The notes under the pieces are model-generated. The model did not search any database. It saw only the letters and a list, made by a program, of their open reading frames with translations, and was not told the origin of the DNA. Shown here piece by piece: positions 46,148 through 60,900 of a stretch of 64,000 nucleotides of DNA. Position numbers and translations under genes: made by a program. The DNA comes from Myripristis murdjan (lineage: Eukaryota > Chordata > Actinopteri > Holocentriformes > Holocentridae), in NCBI RefSeq assembly GCF_902150065.1, contig NC_043986.1, positions 9,519,390-9,583,389 of the forward strand. The letters are read 5' to 3'. Position 1 is the first letter of the stretch. Each line of letters opens with the position of its first letter.

Positions 46148-46507
46148 ATGATGGCTAGCCGTCAAAACCAGTGTCCTGACGGAGATAGTGACAGCAACAA
46201 CCTTTTCTCTCCTCCATTATCTGGTCATGAGAAACTGCTTAAAAATGAGCAAACATACAGTGAAACATTCAGTCTCCTCCATTATCACAAAGTAACTGAT
46301 TTACTCGACTCAAAACTCTCTGATCCACATGATCGTTGTATTGTAACAGCTACGGATGATCTCATATTTAGCAGGAATCCTCATCTGCTTGGCACGTTTA
46401 TTTACCACGATACACCCAGACAGATGGAGCAGACATGTCTTTGGGAACAGACTGCAGTGCTACAGTGGAGTATTTCCCCCGGTTACGAGTCAGTCTTCAA
46501 TGTTTGA
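46148..46507 (+). CDS. Hypothetical single-exon ORF, 119 aa
   Basis: Open frame starting MMASRQNQCPDGDSDSNNLF and ending SPGYESVFNV. The composition looks protein-like (mixed charge, HEKLLKNEQTYSETFSLLHY) rather than low complexity, but no family, domain or promoter was recognised. It could be a small gene, one exon of a larger one, or an old retrocopy fragment. An A-rich stretch with G interruptions follows at 46521-46542, which would suit a retrocopy tail. Confidence 0.25.
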   Translation: MMASRQNQCPDGDSDSNNLFSPPLSGHEKLLKNEQTYSETFSLLHYHKVTDLLDSKLSDPHDRCIVTATDDLIFSRNPHLLGTFIYHDTPRQMEQTCLWEQTAVLQWSISPGYESVFNV

Positions 46508-48823
46508 AATATTTGGGGCTAAAAAAAAAAAAAGAAAAAAAACATTTGATGGCTGACGGCAGCAGATAAACCAGTTAAAACGTAAAGATTTGCACAATAA
46601 CATGCCACCGCCTACGGAAAAAGCCTTAACCACGACGCTCATCAACTGTAATGTTGCTACTTTCCTACCTTGTGAAGATGCATAAGGATGACTTGTGTAT
46701 TTATCCTCAGAAAAAGCCTAAGACTTCTTCAAATGATCATGTCTACAAGTAATATCTCTATATTACCTTTAAAAATTTTTATTAAATTTGCTAAATTGAT
46801 CTAATTTGCCGTATAAAATTTAACTGTAGAGTTGTGGACGTCATTAGATTCTCCGGTTTAATTTGTCACTTGCATTAGTATTGTACATTTGTTTTGCTGC
46901 TGTTTATTTTTCATGCCAATAAATCCCAATTGAATTGAACTGAAAAAAATATCTTGTAAGCCCAATAAAAATCCAAAACATGCTATTCTGAAAAAAAAAA
47001 TGTATAGTATTTAAAAGGAAACAATGAGGATAAAATTGTGCTGAGATGAAAACTAACAAACGTCTGGTGTCCAGACACAGATGTGCTGAAAATGATGCGT
47101 CCTCTTTAGGAGCCTAACATCTGGAACAGAAGAGTTTACCCTGGATCAGATTTGGAATTATTACAGCTTTATTAATCATAGGCTAAATCCAAAAAGCAGA
47201 CATTCAGCAACAGTTGAACATTGTAGCAGCGGGAATAGGCGAATTAACAATAAATCGGATGAACTCCACACCATGCATTCGGCTCTTGAGTACAAGGACG
47301 CTGCGTTAACGGCGTCTAAAAGTTGAAGAGTTGATTTATCGCTGAGGATGAGACTCAGCGGCACCTTGCTTATACCACAAACTGTTCTGGGGATTGGCAG
47401 AAGTGCTGCCAGTGATTATGGGGAAGACCAATAGACAACTAAAGAAGGGAGAGAAAACCAAAGGAGAAAGGAACTGCCGGTGGATTTTTTTTGGAAGAAA
47501 AAAAATCAAACTGAGCGACAAACCTGTTAGTCAAAGAAAAAAAAAGGTTCTAAGGTTATAATGCAGGTCCATTTTATTATTAATTTAGACAGGTCTGATA
47601 TTTCAGCAACAGATGGAATCATTCTCAAGTCCAAAGTTTACTTCGTCACCAAGGGATGGCTTTACGAAAGAAAATAAAATACCTCTTTTATTCATCTTTT
47701 TTCCCCCCATTTGCTTGTTATTGATAAAAGAAACCTTACACATGCACAATAAATCAAAACACTTTTTTTTCTGCCCATCACTCAAATTCCAGTTAGAACC
47801 TACATGAAGACCAAACAGCGAAAGCCCAGGAGAAGAGGACAGGTTAGCTCAGGACCGTGTGACACTGAAACCTTTTGCCATTTTAAAAAGCCCTGATCAA
47901 AAACAAACTTAAACCAACAAAAAAAGGATAACAAGATAAAATCAAATGCCACTCTTAATATGTGGGTCAAATCCCCAAAACATTGTTCTTTTTTTTCTTT
48001 TTTTTTTTAAAGTTACCTTAACATTGCACCCCAACCCTGGGGAATCTAAAGCAAAAGAAAAGGGGAAAAAAAAACATCCACCCTAAAATAGAATTCACGA
48101 GTTATTCTTATGCTCTTAAACCAGAGTTATAAATATCTGTTAACATGAATAATTAGATTTTTCTACTCACAACAGAAAGCAGATCACCAATCTGTGACAA
48201 TCTGTGACGTCCTTTAAAGACAAAGCAATGGTGAAGCTTCAGGTTTTGTGGCGGTAACAGTCATGAACCAGAAAATATACCCTGGGCTGTGTCACTCAGT
48301 TTTACAAGTTTGCTCTCCCATCCACTATCAACAGAGCCGCTCCAGAAAATGTCTCTTGATTCAACGGTCAGCAGAGTCCTGGATCTCTCTTTTCCTTTTC
48401 CTCTTCTCGGGGAGAAACTCGGCTCGTGTCCACAAGTCTAGACTGAACGGTGTCGGGATCAGAAGGGGCAACGCGTGAATTCTCTTTTAGCGTGTATTTT
48501 TTTTCTCTCTCCTTTTAACAGCATTGTGTTTATTGTGTTAAATGTTACAAAGACGTTGCCATAAGTGGATGAATTTCTCAGACTACACATAGAGTTTCTG
48601 CTTTAAGTTAATTTGAAGATGTCATATAGAGGGGGGGAAACTAAGTGAGTAGGAAGCATGGTGTGTACTCTCTCTGTGTGTGTATATGTGTGTACTGTGT
48701 ACTGTGTGTGTGTGTGTGTGCGTATTTGCGTGTAAAAAGAGAAAAGGGGTTTCAAGCTGGCAGGTGTCCCAGCGCTGTTTTGCGGGGCTGACGTGTTTGG
48801 GGGGGGCGGGGTGAGGTTGGCCA

Positions 48824-48898
48824 TCACGGCACAGAGTTCAACAAATCCTGCAGGAAGAGGTCTGGGTCCGCAATGTCAGTGAGAAGACCTGGATTAAG

Positions 48899-48930
<32 letters not shown>

Positions 48931-51900
48931 CAAAACAAAAAATATTCCATTAAATTTCACACTCTAATATATAACACTATATAGGTGTACCAGTCAATTA
49001 TACATGAAAATACACCCATTTTAACAGCCTTAATCACAAAGTAGGACAACAAGAGTGAAAAGTGTCCTATTCAAGCTGAGGGAGATACTGTGAAATGGTC
49101 CTTTATGTACATGACCTTCTGGTGTTGAGCTTTGTACACTTTGTGCCAAACAGCGAGAGAGATTGGAAACACCTCACGAAGAATGAAATGTCAGAATTAT
49201 TTTTGGTGCTGTAGGAGCTGGAATAAATATGTCATTTTTCACAGGGTGCTTCCGGTCTCTTTCACTGTGATTTTGGACGTCTTGGAAACCCTTTTCCCTG
49301 TTTTTTTTTTTTTTGTTTTTGTTTTTTTAATGTGGATGAAGTGACAAATCAAAACTTAACAGAAAAATCCAAACAGCTTCTGAAACAGCAGCACGTTTAG
49401 AAAGCCTGATTCACCAACACTAGATCTTTTCTCTATCTTTGATGCAGCATCACAGACCAGCCGCGTGAGAAAACATAAGCACGCTGTGTGCGGTTTACGG
49501 AGGTCACTTTCCCTGATTTCCTCTTGTTCCCATTTGGAGCCAGTGAAGTGCAAACCTGCCTGATGTGGCTTTAAAACATCGGTGATTTTCCTGATTTTGA
49601 CATGAAGTGCACACTTAGCTGATAAAAATGTGTGTTGGTGGAATACCGACCTACAACATCGAGGAATTCTGAGAAGGACTCGGCAGGCATGAGTTCATCC
49701 TGGAAGGCCCTGAGCACGCGCTCCGAGGCTTCGTAGATGGGCATGTCGTTGTGACGCACATATTCTGCCAGTGAGAAGGACCAGCCGCCCTCTGTGTTGC
49801 TGGTGGGCACTTTCTGCACGGCCAAAGAGGAGAGGGGGGAAAAAAGGCAAACAAGTCAAGGTTTTGATACCTGTAGTGCAGATATTTCAAATGTCCTTGG
49901 GGAACATTTGGGAATTGGTGAAAATGCACAGATGTCCAGCGGATTCCAAGGACCAGATGTCTAAAAGCCCAAAGTCAATTGTGACAGAAATTTCATTCCT
50001 GATGCCCAAATGCGATACACTGTTCTCCAAGCCTTATTAAGTCCTATGTATATTTTTCATTTATTCATTTATTTCATTTATTGGTTTGGAGAATCATATC
50101 AATAGGTATTAGGAGCTATCACCAAAATTCCTCAAAAATAATTCAAGAAATCTGGCTAACAGTCAACATACATCTCCAAATACAAGGCAAATATTTGCAG
50201 AATAACACCGATTTACCTAAGAAATATTATGTGTTATCAATCTGCACAATAGTAATTGTATAGAAATTGTTAACAGACTGAACATTTACCCTGAACATGT
50301 CGTAGACCAGATCCACCAGGCCCCAGAAAAGAAGAGGGGAGCGATAGACTGCATACTCCTTTGGTGCTTTATCTGTGAGTCTGACAAAGGAGAAATCCAT
50401 CATGTAAACCCCCATAAGCCCCCATTTATACATTTTTAAATATATGACTAACTTGATTAAAAAAATGAATCACTTGACAGCCCTAGTTTTCTTCTCTGCT
50501 GATGCTGAGGCTTAATGTAATATTGTAGTCGATCTAACTCACTGTGAATAAAATTATAGGCAAAAAAGAAAATCAGGTCAGTGTATCTTACTTGTTGGTG
50601 CAGACTGCGGAGACTTTGCGGGCGTGTGCAGTGACCAGTAGTCTCCGCAGGAAGTATATTCGTGAACTCCTCCAGCGCTCAGGCGGAAGGATGTGCATGG
50701 CCAGGATGGTGAAGTAGTGCGGTCCGTCAACCTCGTACGAGCTCTCCACCCACTTCTCACATGGCTGCTCCTGGAAACTCTGTAGGTTCTTCTCTTCCCG
50801 GGATGTTGCCCTCGTACTGCAGGGACACAGAGAGACAATGTTCAGTAAATGAGGCATGACACTTAAGAGTTCCTGGGTCAGTCTCACACATGGTCACTTT
50901 CACATGTCCAGCTTCCAGAAATCTAGCTGCTGACTTCATAAAACTTTATTTAAAACTTTCTTAACTTGAAACTTAATTTGTGGTTAGAACTGGATTTCGT
51001 GTCAAAGTGGCACGTACGTGTTGAGGACGTAGAGCACAGTGTGGATGATGTAGGGGATGAGGTGGATGTTGCTCTCTCGGCCTCCTCCTCCAGTGTCCAC
51101 GCTGAAGGACTGCTCTGTGGCGAAGCGCAAAAACAGCAGTTTGGTATCGTGGATGTTGAGTTGGTACGTGGGCTCTCGCTGGCCCGTGCACTCCTGCAGA
51201 TATGTGTTGTGCCTGTGGGAGGGGAAGAAAACGGGTTGGGTTAATCATTTAGACAAAAGTCACAATGATGTGTGTTATAAATTAATATCTGTATTGTGTG
51301 TGTGTGTTTATCCATGTGTCTTTATTTTACCTTGCTAGGCAGGTAGCAAAGGCTGATTCTGGCACATGCGGCCCCCACACAGGGAGCAGCCCATTGCACT
51401 TGGTGTTTGCGTTCTGAAGAGCAGCGCTCTCCCACTCCTCTCGCCCACGAGCCAGCCTGCCCGAGGAGAAGGACGGGGTTCAGAGGGCAGATTAAACCAC
51501 ATGGAGAGTGAGAATGCAGTTCAGTATTAGTAATGCACACTTATCAAGCAGCTTGTGTGTGTGTGTGTCCTACCTGACTGCTGCCAGATGGCAGTCGTAG
51601 TGAACTATGTTAAAGTGCGAGACGGTGCTGTAGCCCTGCTGCTTGCGAGGCTTGTTTTCGAAGTCCTCCAAGGCCACACGCTTTGTGAAGGTGTAAATAC
51701 CCAGGACTTTGGTTGGCTGTGGTTAGAGAGACAGGCAAGAAAGTTCAATCAACAAGCCAATGGGTGGTTGAGTAAGAAGTAACAGACTTGTTAGGTGATT
51801 TAATTGAACTCTAGGTAGGGGTGTTCACTTGGAACTAATAATTTAACTGATTTATTTTAGGATTATATATGCCTTGAAAATCCAAATCAAAGCCAAAATA

Positions 51901-54900
51901 AAAAAACACTTTTTGTTCCAGTGAACAACCTGAAGTTTGAATCATGATATCATCTACAGCTAGAATTAAACATTTTCAAGAATAAAATTATATTAGTGTC
52001 ACTATAATCTCAATGGAAACCCACTGTATTTCAGTAGTATCTGAAATAGGATTACTGGTTTCATAAAGTAATTACCACAAAAAAGAACCATTTTAAAAAC
52101 CACTGTAATCCCATTACTTGTAATCCATCTACAATCCTAGCTGTGTTTCTGTACCTGGAACTTGTACCCTTCTCTACAGATACAGCAGGTCAAGCCTGGT
52201 TCCTCTATCAGCTCCTCCATCTGCTTCAACAGTGAGGTCTTCGTCACCACCTGACCTTTCTCGTTGGTCTGAAACACAAACAAATGGAGCTCTAAAGTGG
52301 AAAGTACAGCAGCAAAGTAACAACAGTGTCACAAAGAGAAAGGAAGAGAGATAAAGAAGAAAACAAAGTAAAAAGAAGAGAAAGGAGAAATGAAATGAAA
52401 ACAAAAAAGAGCCATTTTGCCAGGTACCGTCATGCCCAGCGTTCCCAGGGCTTTCTGTCTCATGGCCATAGCCATGCGTTTCTTCTCAGCTCTGGTCTCC
52501 CTGCGCGCCGCCTCGATCTTCAGGTTGACGTCGCTGTGCTCCCTCAGCGCCTCCAGGAGGTTTTCTGCCAGCGTGCCGATGCCTTCATCACTGGATACCT
52601 GCTCCAGCTTGTGTAAGTTGGTGATCGAGTCTGTGCCTATTAGCACCTGAGGACGACAATCACACAAGTTTTGTTCAATGTATTTTTTGTAAAAAGATTG
52701 CTAATTCTGTTTTCAAAAAAGGGGAGTTTCCAAGTACAATTTGCAACGTCAATTTAGCTTTTAGTGATAAAATTTTTCCAGATTGAAACTCTTCTGAAAA
52801 AAGAGACGAAATAATCATCAAATACTCACAAAATGACAATTACAACACAGTTTGGAACATTGACAATGGATGCAGAAGTGCTACACCTTATAGTACTTGA
52901 GCAAGTGAAAACTCTTAATAGCCAATCTCGTAATTACTATATATGTATATATGTGATTATGTCATCTCATCATCTAAGATACAGGGTCAGAATGCTCTTT
53001 TGATAATACTCTACTTCACACTCATTAAATTACAAGCATTCACACATGACAACTCCTGCCCTGTGTAGGTCCACTGCTTCTGATTTTAACATCTTCTTGT
53101 ACCTGTGTTGGAGGATGCTGGGTAGCCAAACCACGGAGCAATCTGAGAATGAAGGGCAGCGCTGGTCGAGAGAGGAACTTCTTCCAGACATCTGCATCCA
53201 GACTGATAAGAGAAACAGAAACAGAAAGGAGTTCACATACCCAACTATACACACATTTCATCAATATTCTGAGTAGACAGACTAGATTTTTTGAGCAGCA
53301 GAGAGGCCTACTTTTTGGCATTGGGAATATGTTTCTTCATGTAGTCCAGGGCACTCTGTGTGATCCCCTTCTGGAGAATGAGGTCTTTCAGCTGATGACC
53401 ATTGCTATTGTTTTTAATCCCAGCAGCGATTTTACAGAAGCAGTCCAAAAACACCTTGTCATCGGCGCTGTGTTCCTCGTCGTACCTGAGGAAACATGTG
53501 AAGAGGTCAGTATTGCTTTGACAAAAATGTCAAAAACAAGCTGCTTACCGATACCCTCAGTTAGAGAGACAGAATACTCAAATGACAAGCCTGATTGTTT
53601 TTCTAGATATTGCGATCACAATTAATTATAGTTATGCAGCTCAATATTATGCAGCTGTTTCTATGTTCCAATGACCACACCATAATTTCTAAATGCTGTA
53701 ATCAGAATATACCAATATGAATATCTGTAGAATCCAATTCTTAATTTTATTGTGAATTTCTACACATTTTCTGTTTTAAAATGACCGTCTTGGAGGTGCC
53801 TACTTGTCAAAACTGCAACATGGTTTGAAACGTTCCACCAAGATCCGCATCTTCTCCAGTTCACCAAAGGACAGGTAAGGGATGATGCGCAGCAGGCCCT
53901 GCAGGACGCTGGGGTTGGAGCGCACAAACGGGGTGTTGATCTGGTCTAAAAGCATCACCAGCTGGTCTTTGTCTCCTGTCAGCAGCAAGTTACCCTGGAA
54001 AAGACAAACCAGAGGTGGTTTGAAAAATGGTTAGATGGAAAAGTGTTGTACTTGTCAAACACAACTGGTCAAAAAGGGTTATTGTGTATAAAACTAAATA
54101 TACACTTTGTATTTTAGACAATTTTTTAGCTGGTCTTCCACCATATTTTGTTACATTTCAACACAGGGCACCTTCACCGTCTTATCTCCATCCCACTGAA
54201 GTGTAAATACACTGTTGGGTGTTTACCTTGTCCTCTGAAATCTCAGCATTGGCCTCATCCAGAATGATCTCCATGATGCTCAGTACCTGCTCCGCTATGG
54301 AGGCTCCACCACTGTCTTTACTCTCCTGTTCTGCCACCAGGGCCTGGACGAAGAAGACAATAAGATGCAGCACTGTAACTCACTTTACTTATCAAGTATA
54401 TTTTGTGGTTTTATTTAACTTCCAAACAGTTTTATGTTTTATCTTGTCATGTTTTAATGACAAGATAAAACAAATCCCATGGTGCTGAGGCAGAACCACT
54501 CACCAAGTTGAGGGTTCCCAGCATGACGTTGAGTGTGTTCATCTCTGGTTTGACCAGCTGCTGCCTGTTGACTTTGACCTTCACACAGTAACTGAACAGC
54601 TTCAGCAAAACCTGCGGAGGGAAGGAGACCCACACTGTTGATCTAGTCTGTCCTACAAAGACCAGTGACTGTGAGAAAATGAACTGCAAAAATAGTTTAA
54701 GTGTTTATCTTGTTCTCTCCTTGAAGTACAACTTGAACAGAAGGTTGCAGTAAATTGTGTAGTACCATTTAATTTCATACTTTTGAGTTCTAACTGATCA
54801 AATAGTGACTGTGTGGCCATTTTTTTGCATTTGCACCAACAAAACATCCACTGACTACTATCTGACAGAAAAGCAAACAGCAGCAACTACCAATAAATGG

Positions 54901-57900
54901 TGGATAAATTTGTATATTAACTGCAAATAACACATAGACAAGATAAGACAAGACATATTCCAACCATAGAAGATGTACACCTAATAATAACTAAGTAATT
55001 GCTAACAAAACTAGTTTAATAGTAAACCAATATGCTGTTGGATTGCTGTTGGATAGATTTCTACTGGAATAACAAGTTTCATGGAAAGTTCCCAAAGAAA
55101 AAGTTGAGATTTCCCAGCAATTTTCACTTTGTTACTGGTGGAAAACTGAAAGGTGGGGTGCTCTGTGGTGAGGAGGCTGCTGACTTACAGTGAGCAGATG
55201 TCTTCCTTGTTTGAAGTCTTTGATTCCAGACAGCCGGTTGAGCATACACTCCAGTCCTCCACACTGCGCCATAACACCTGCCATCTTGTACACCTCTTCA
55301 TCATCCTCCTCTTCATCTGTTAAAGGGTGGGTTGAAACTTTTTTACTATTGTGATCTTTCCGATATGTCATATTAATCTTACTCTTGATTGAGCAGGTAT
55401 TTACTGAAAGTGCATGAAATGGCAAAGAATATGCAAAGGGGCACATGGATTAGCATTAATTAACAGCATTAGTGTATGAGAGCTTTAAGCTCTAAAAAAG
55501 AAAGATGAGGTTCAGACACACAAATGCTTTAGTCTCAAGAGTGACACCATTACGTGACAATAAGTCTTACCTGTGGTTGAGTCCAGTGACTCTATGAACT
55601 CTTCTGTGGCATCTCCCAGTAATCCCCTCATGCGGTAGATGATTCTCATGGGCTCACCCTTGAAAAACAATGGTGAGCAAGTGAATGAAACTGCAATGCT
55701 ATTACAACCTATGGAAGATCACCATAAATGCACAGTAACTCCAAATATTAAATGAAAAATCCACAATTCCTAATGTACTTAACAAAGGTGGAACAGCTCA
55801 ATTTAATGAAAACTATACAACTGTAACTTTTCATACTTCAAACTACATTTGTAATACATTTTAATTTACTTACTGCAAGGACTTAAAATACTTTTGAGCA
55901 TTTAAACACACATGCTAATACAGGTGAATAAGGCATTGGTAAAAAAGAGTGTTATCAACAAGAACAGTAATAATAATTAAAAAAAATCTATTCTATCTTT
56001 TAAAAATCCATGCTCAGTCAGACTCGTACCTCATTCGTAGGGCACCAGACCTTCTTGTAGACCTCCGCCACAGACAGATCCAAACTGATGATTTTGTTGT
56101 TGACCAAAAGCTGTCAAAAACAAATGGCATCAGATGAATTTTCTATCACATCAGTATTTAAAATTTGTAGACTATTTAACATTTATTATAGAAGGAACAA
56201 TGCAACATTTCTTGAATTTGAAAGGTAATTCATTTTAGTTTGTTACCATAATTGAATTGATATAGTTTTTGCACATTACATAACTGACATTTATAGAAAA
56301 TTGATACATACATTGAAATTGTTTATGCTGGGTTTATAACTGTGCATTACTGATAAGAGTTTAGTAGCAGACTGCTAAAGTAGTCAACTTGTTAATAATA
56401 GGGCAAAGAGAAATCAAATGCAGACAATGTGTGTTGTGGTGAATCTTAATAGAAAGGACATTTAACATAGATATCTCATGTTCTTGTGTACTGAACTTCC
56501 AGTAAAATTTCACCACCGCACACTATTAGGTCAAAGAGATAAACCTTGGGAAACATATTCCCAAGGAAAGTGGTTAAAAAATATGGTAATTTTACCTCCA
56601 TGCCGCTGTCATCCTCCAGGAGCGCCACCAGGTCGCAGTCCTGGCAGATCTTGTTTTTGATGTCCCTCATCAGAGGACCGATGCCAGGCTCATTGCTGCT
56701 GTAGGGGTTTCCTGGCATGCGGCCCTGGAGGAAGTCCTCCTGCTGTGGATCCTTCTCCAGAGTCACAAAGAACTCCGTCACCTCATTCTCCTCCTGGACA
56801 CAGACAGAATAAAACACAAGCTCAATCCATAGCAATAACAAATAACAAAATGTCCATGCATTTTCAATGGCTGGGATACCAGTCTAAAAAGGTGCATTTA
56901 AGGTGGGGACATGGAGTAAAATTTTGGAAGGAAACTCACAGGGTAGATGATGCTGCACAGTCTTTCAAAGATGAAAACGGGCGTCCTGTAGTCATCAAGG
57001 TTGTAACGCTTTGCAGTTTCTATGCAGACTGCCATGAAGGCCTTGGTTTCAGATTCAGTTCCTGTGAATAGCATAAACAGATTTATAATTACTACGTTTT
57101 TAATACATGTAATGGCCTGAGGTACATTAATTCATTTAACAGGATCTTTCCTGGCTGCATATTCAACTAAATGTAGAAAACAGAAGCGGGTTTATCATTT
57201 TTCTTAAACAACCAAACTGAAGAACAGAGACAGAAAAGACTGAAGGAAGTATGTTGTAGATTACAGTGATTCCTCAAAGGCATTTAATCTACTCCAAATA
57301 ACTGGACTTCCCTGTTTTTGCTATGTGACAAAGTAACAGAAAAAGCAGATGTAAATACCAGAGTCTAGCAATGGAATCACAATTTGCACAATGGCTGGAT
57401 TCTAGATTCTGCTAAACAGGAAATCAGTGCAAACCTGTAGTCATGTCCTCCAGCATCTCCAGCAGCATGTCCTGAGTCTCGTCGATGAGCTTGGTTCGTT
57501 GCACCACCAGCTTCCTCAGACAGAGGTAGCCGTTCAGCACTGTGCCAACAAGCCTGCTTTTGAAGTGGCGCTTAATGGACTCAACCTCCACAAAGGAAGA
57601 GAGCAACCCTGTCGAGTCAACAAAGACATACAAATGACGTCCTTCATATCATCTCCTCTTTACCAGCCTGCCATGCAAACCATTCAGAAATGAATAAGCC
57701 AAATGGATCTTCGAGTAAGACTTGCAGTCAAACTGTGGCGTAAAAGCCAGCATCTTTTAAAGGGTGATGATGACATGAACAACAGCCACATAAGCAACAG
57801 CAGAGCCATCAGAGGCAGCTAAGGAAAACTGGCACCTACCAGTCAAGCTCTTGAGGGCGTAGCCTTGTTGCAGATCTGTGCTCAGTGTAGCTTCCTCCAG

Positions 57901-60900
57901 AGCCAGCAGGTTGGCAATTTCCTAAACACAGAAATGACAGTATTGCAATTTACAACAGATAATCTTAAAATTAAAACAAAAAAACTTGTTACTAAAATCA
58001 GGTCATAACAAAGTACTTCAGATTTTTTAACTAAGTAAATATCCAAATCTGTGGCTTAAGAGTTAAGAAATTACCTTGGTGATCAGGTTACCAATGTAGG
58101 GCAGGACTCCTCGGGCTGCCAGGTAAACCTTCCAGTGTGCTGGTTTGATCAGTTTCTGGTACAGACCAAGGTATTCCACTGCACATTCCCCTGCTACACT
58201 CAGCTCATCCAAGTAACTGACAAACACAGACAAAGACGGTGATTTTTATTTCTAAATGATAATATGCCTGTACTTAAAGGTTAAGTGTTCCCGCCTACTT
58301 TCAATCTCCAGACCACATGTCCAAGTGCAGCTACAGAACACACTAGGAGCTGTGTTTGTGCTGAGTGAAATCTCTGATATTCTGTCTATCATCTCTAACG
58401 CCTCACAATAACTATAACTAGTTGGTTTTCCTGTATGAAACTCATACCTGGTGAGCAGGTCCAGGACCTGCTGCTTGCGGCTGGGGATTGTGGTCAGAGC
58501 TTCAACGATGGTGCAAGCTGCCTGTCTGGCTGCCTGAGTGGCAGGGGTGAATAGCACCTGGAACAAATAAAAATCACTTCAGTCAAACAAAAAGCTTACA
58601 GTTCAACAAGTATGTATGTTGACTCCAAGGCAGTATTTCAAGGAGCTGAATTATTTAGCCAGGCAAATACCTGCAAAAGATCTGATTACTAAGAAAAAGA
58701 TTGTTATAATGTTGTAATTATCTGGCTGAGAAATCTGCTTTTTGAAATATTTACATCCCACATGTACATTTCTTACAGAGACTAATACTACAGGCAAGCA
58801 GGGCTGTATTATTCATAAAATCTAGTGTGAGCAAACGGCCTCTGCTCTAAGAGTAGTGGAATATTACCTGGCGCAGCCAGTTGTTGTGGCTCAGTTTGAG
58901 CAGGCGAGGGAAAAGGCCCTCAGTCCTGGACCTCATGAACTGCTTCCACTTCCAAACGTACTTCTCCAGCAGGTACTGCCTCCGCAACTCAGCTTTGCTC
59001 TGAGGCTTAGACACAGTCTCCTGGCCTGTGGTCATCAAAACAAAATTAATGAAATGCTGAACAGTTTTCACTCATTCTTATAGTCATGTTCTAGTCATCT
59101 TATGGAAACAAAAACAGATACAAAACATATCAGTAAAATTTTGATATGGGAGAAAGGCCATCATTACTTCTAGAGGGTTTTTTAGTGTAAATAATGCTTT
59201 GGCATTAAAAACTTGATACGTAGTATTGATGCATATTCTGCAAAAACTCTGACTTACATCTAGCTGGGAGACATTTTTTCCAGGCCTCATAAGATGCTTT
59301 GGGGTCCTTCTTGAGCCAGAGTTGGGCCTGAGCGTGAATTTCATTGCTATAGGGCTTGACTGTGGTCAGGGATTCAACAGCAGCGTCCTTTGAACAAACA
59401 AACAAACAATAGAAAACATACAAATAAGACAAACACACACCATTGTATAACTGAGCATCACAGGCAGCATGGAACTTCATGTTGTTACTGACAGACATTG
59501 CATACTAAATTCTTCAAGGGCCAGGTATTTCCAAACAGCTAAATGAAATATCAAATTTGCCATGAATTTAATGCTGCTGCTTCTTTGAGAAAAAAAAAAG
59601 CAACAGCTATTTAGATGAGATTCAATTGGTTCTTTTCTCACTTTGAACTGCCAAAATGGGATCCAGTAGTCACACATTTGGCCCTGGAGATTGAAGAATC
59701 TTGATCCTCCTGCTTTCTTGCATATTGCACACACTGTACCAGTGATAGTATCACCTAAACCCCTCTAAAAGCACAGGAAACCCCTGAGTGGTACAACTAC
59801 AGACGGTTTACCTTGTTCTTCTTGCTGGTGGGAGCTGGGGGCTTGATCAGTTTTTGCAAGATCCTCAGACACATGAGAGTGATGTTCTCCACCACCACAG
59901 GTGTCTTTATATTCACCGACATGAGGAACAGACTGAGGGCTAGGTGGACAAAAACACACATATTGCTATAAGAAGCAGGTCTCTCTTTCAAGTTAGAAGA
60001 ACATTCCTAACAGCATAACGGCTATAAGAAAACTGGGTCAAAATGTGCTAGCAATTTTGGTGAAAGCCTTATTATAAACCTTTCAGTGGTGAAAGGTTAA
60101 TAAGAAGCTCCCTCGGCTCTCTGAATAATGATCTCTGTGCCACGAACTTCATAAACAACTCCGTAGCCATCAATAGCCCTGATTTAGGGTTAAAAATAAA
60201 CCCTTTTCATGGGTTAGCTCAGGAATAGGCTTACCACAACGCAACCGCAACTCCCAGCATCCTCCCTCTTTAGAGATGGAGTCTGTCAGCAACAGCATCT
60301 CATACTGCAGATTACTGACCTGTTGGGAAAACACACAGTATTCACATGCATTACTGTAGAAACAGTAAAAATCTCCATACAAGTTAAAATGTTTAATACA
60401 CAGGCTCCATAGCTTCTTGTCCAAATTCAACAAAAAGCATGTGAAGTATTCTATTCATTTGATAAGATTCCAGTTGGAGAACATGTAAGAGGACGTACCA
60501 GGTCAGGATTTGCCCAGTGGCCTTTGAGGGCAGCTGACACCTTGGCGATGATGAGGTCATTCATCTGCTGAGTGGCCTCTGGGTGATCTCTGAACCAGTA
60601 AACAGGAAGAAACAAGAGTTAGAGCAGTAACCCATCTGCACGGGTGACAAATTATGCACAAAGCAAACTGCAGAGGGCCAACTGTGATGCAAAATGATGC
60701 AATGTGTAGAAAAGTATAATATATGCCAACACTTGAACTGGCAGAGTTAGCGCCATGCTATCAACTTAATTGCCCTCCATTACCTATGACAGCTCATTAC
60801 TGATAGAGAAAACCCCTGGGGGAGAGAAGGCATACCTGGTGAGGAGACAGATCAGCTGCCGCACCTCCTCCCTCATAGCAGCTGTACCTCGCCGCAAATT

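Larger units (their letters stand above)
44772..48823. other. Region between the small gene and the ubr4 stop codon
   Basis: Holds the foldback element, a CTCF-like site (46096-46109), a doubtful single-exon ORF (46148-46507), and to the right the presumed ubr4 3' UTR. Minus-strand AATAAA candidates are near 47681-47686 and 48526-48531. No other coding region was recognised. Confidence 0.55.
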
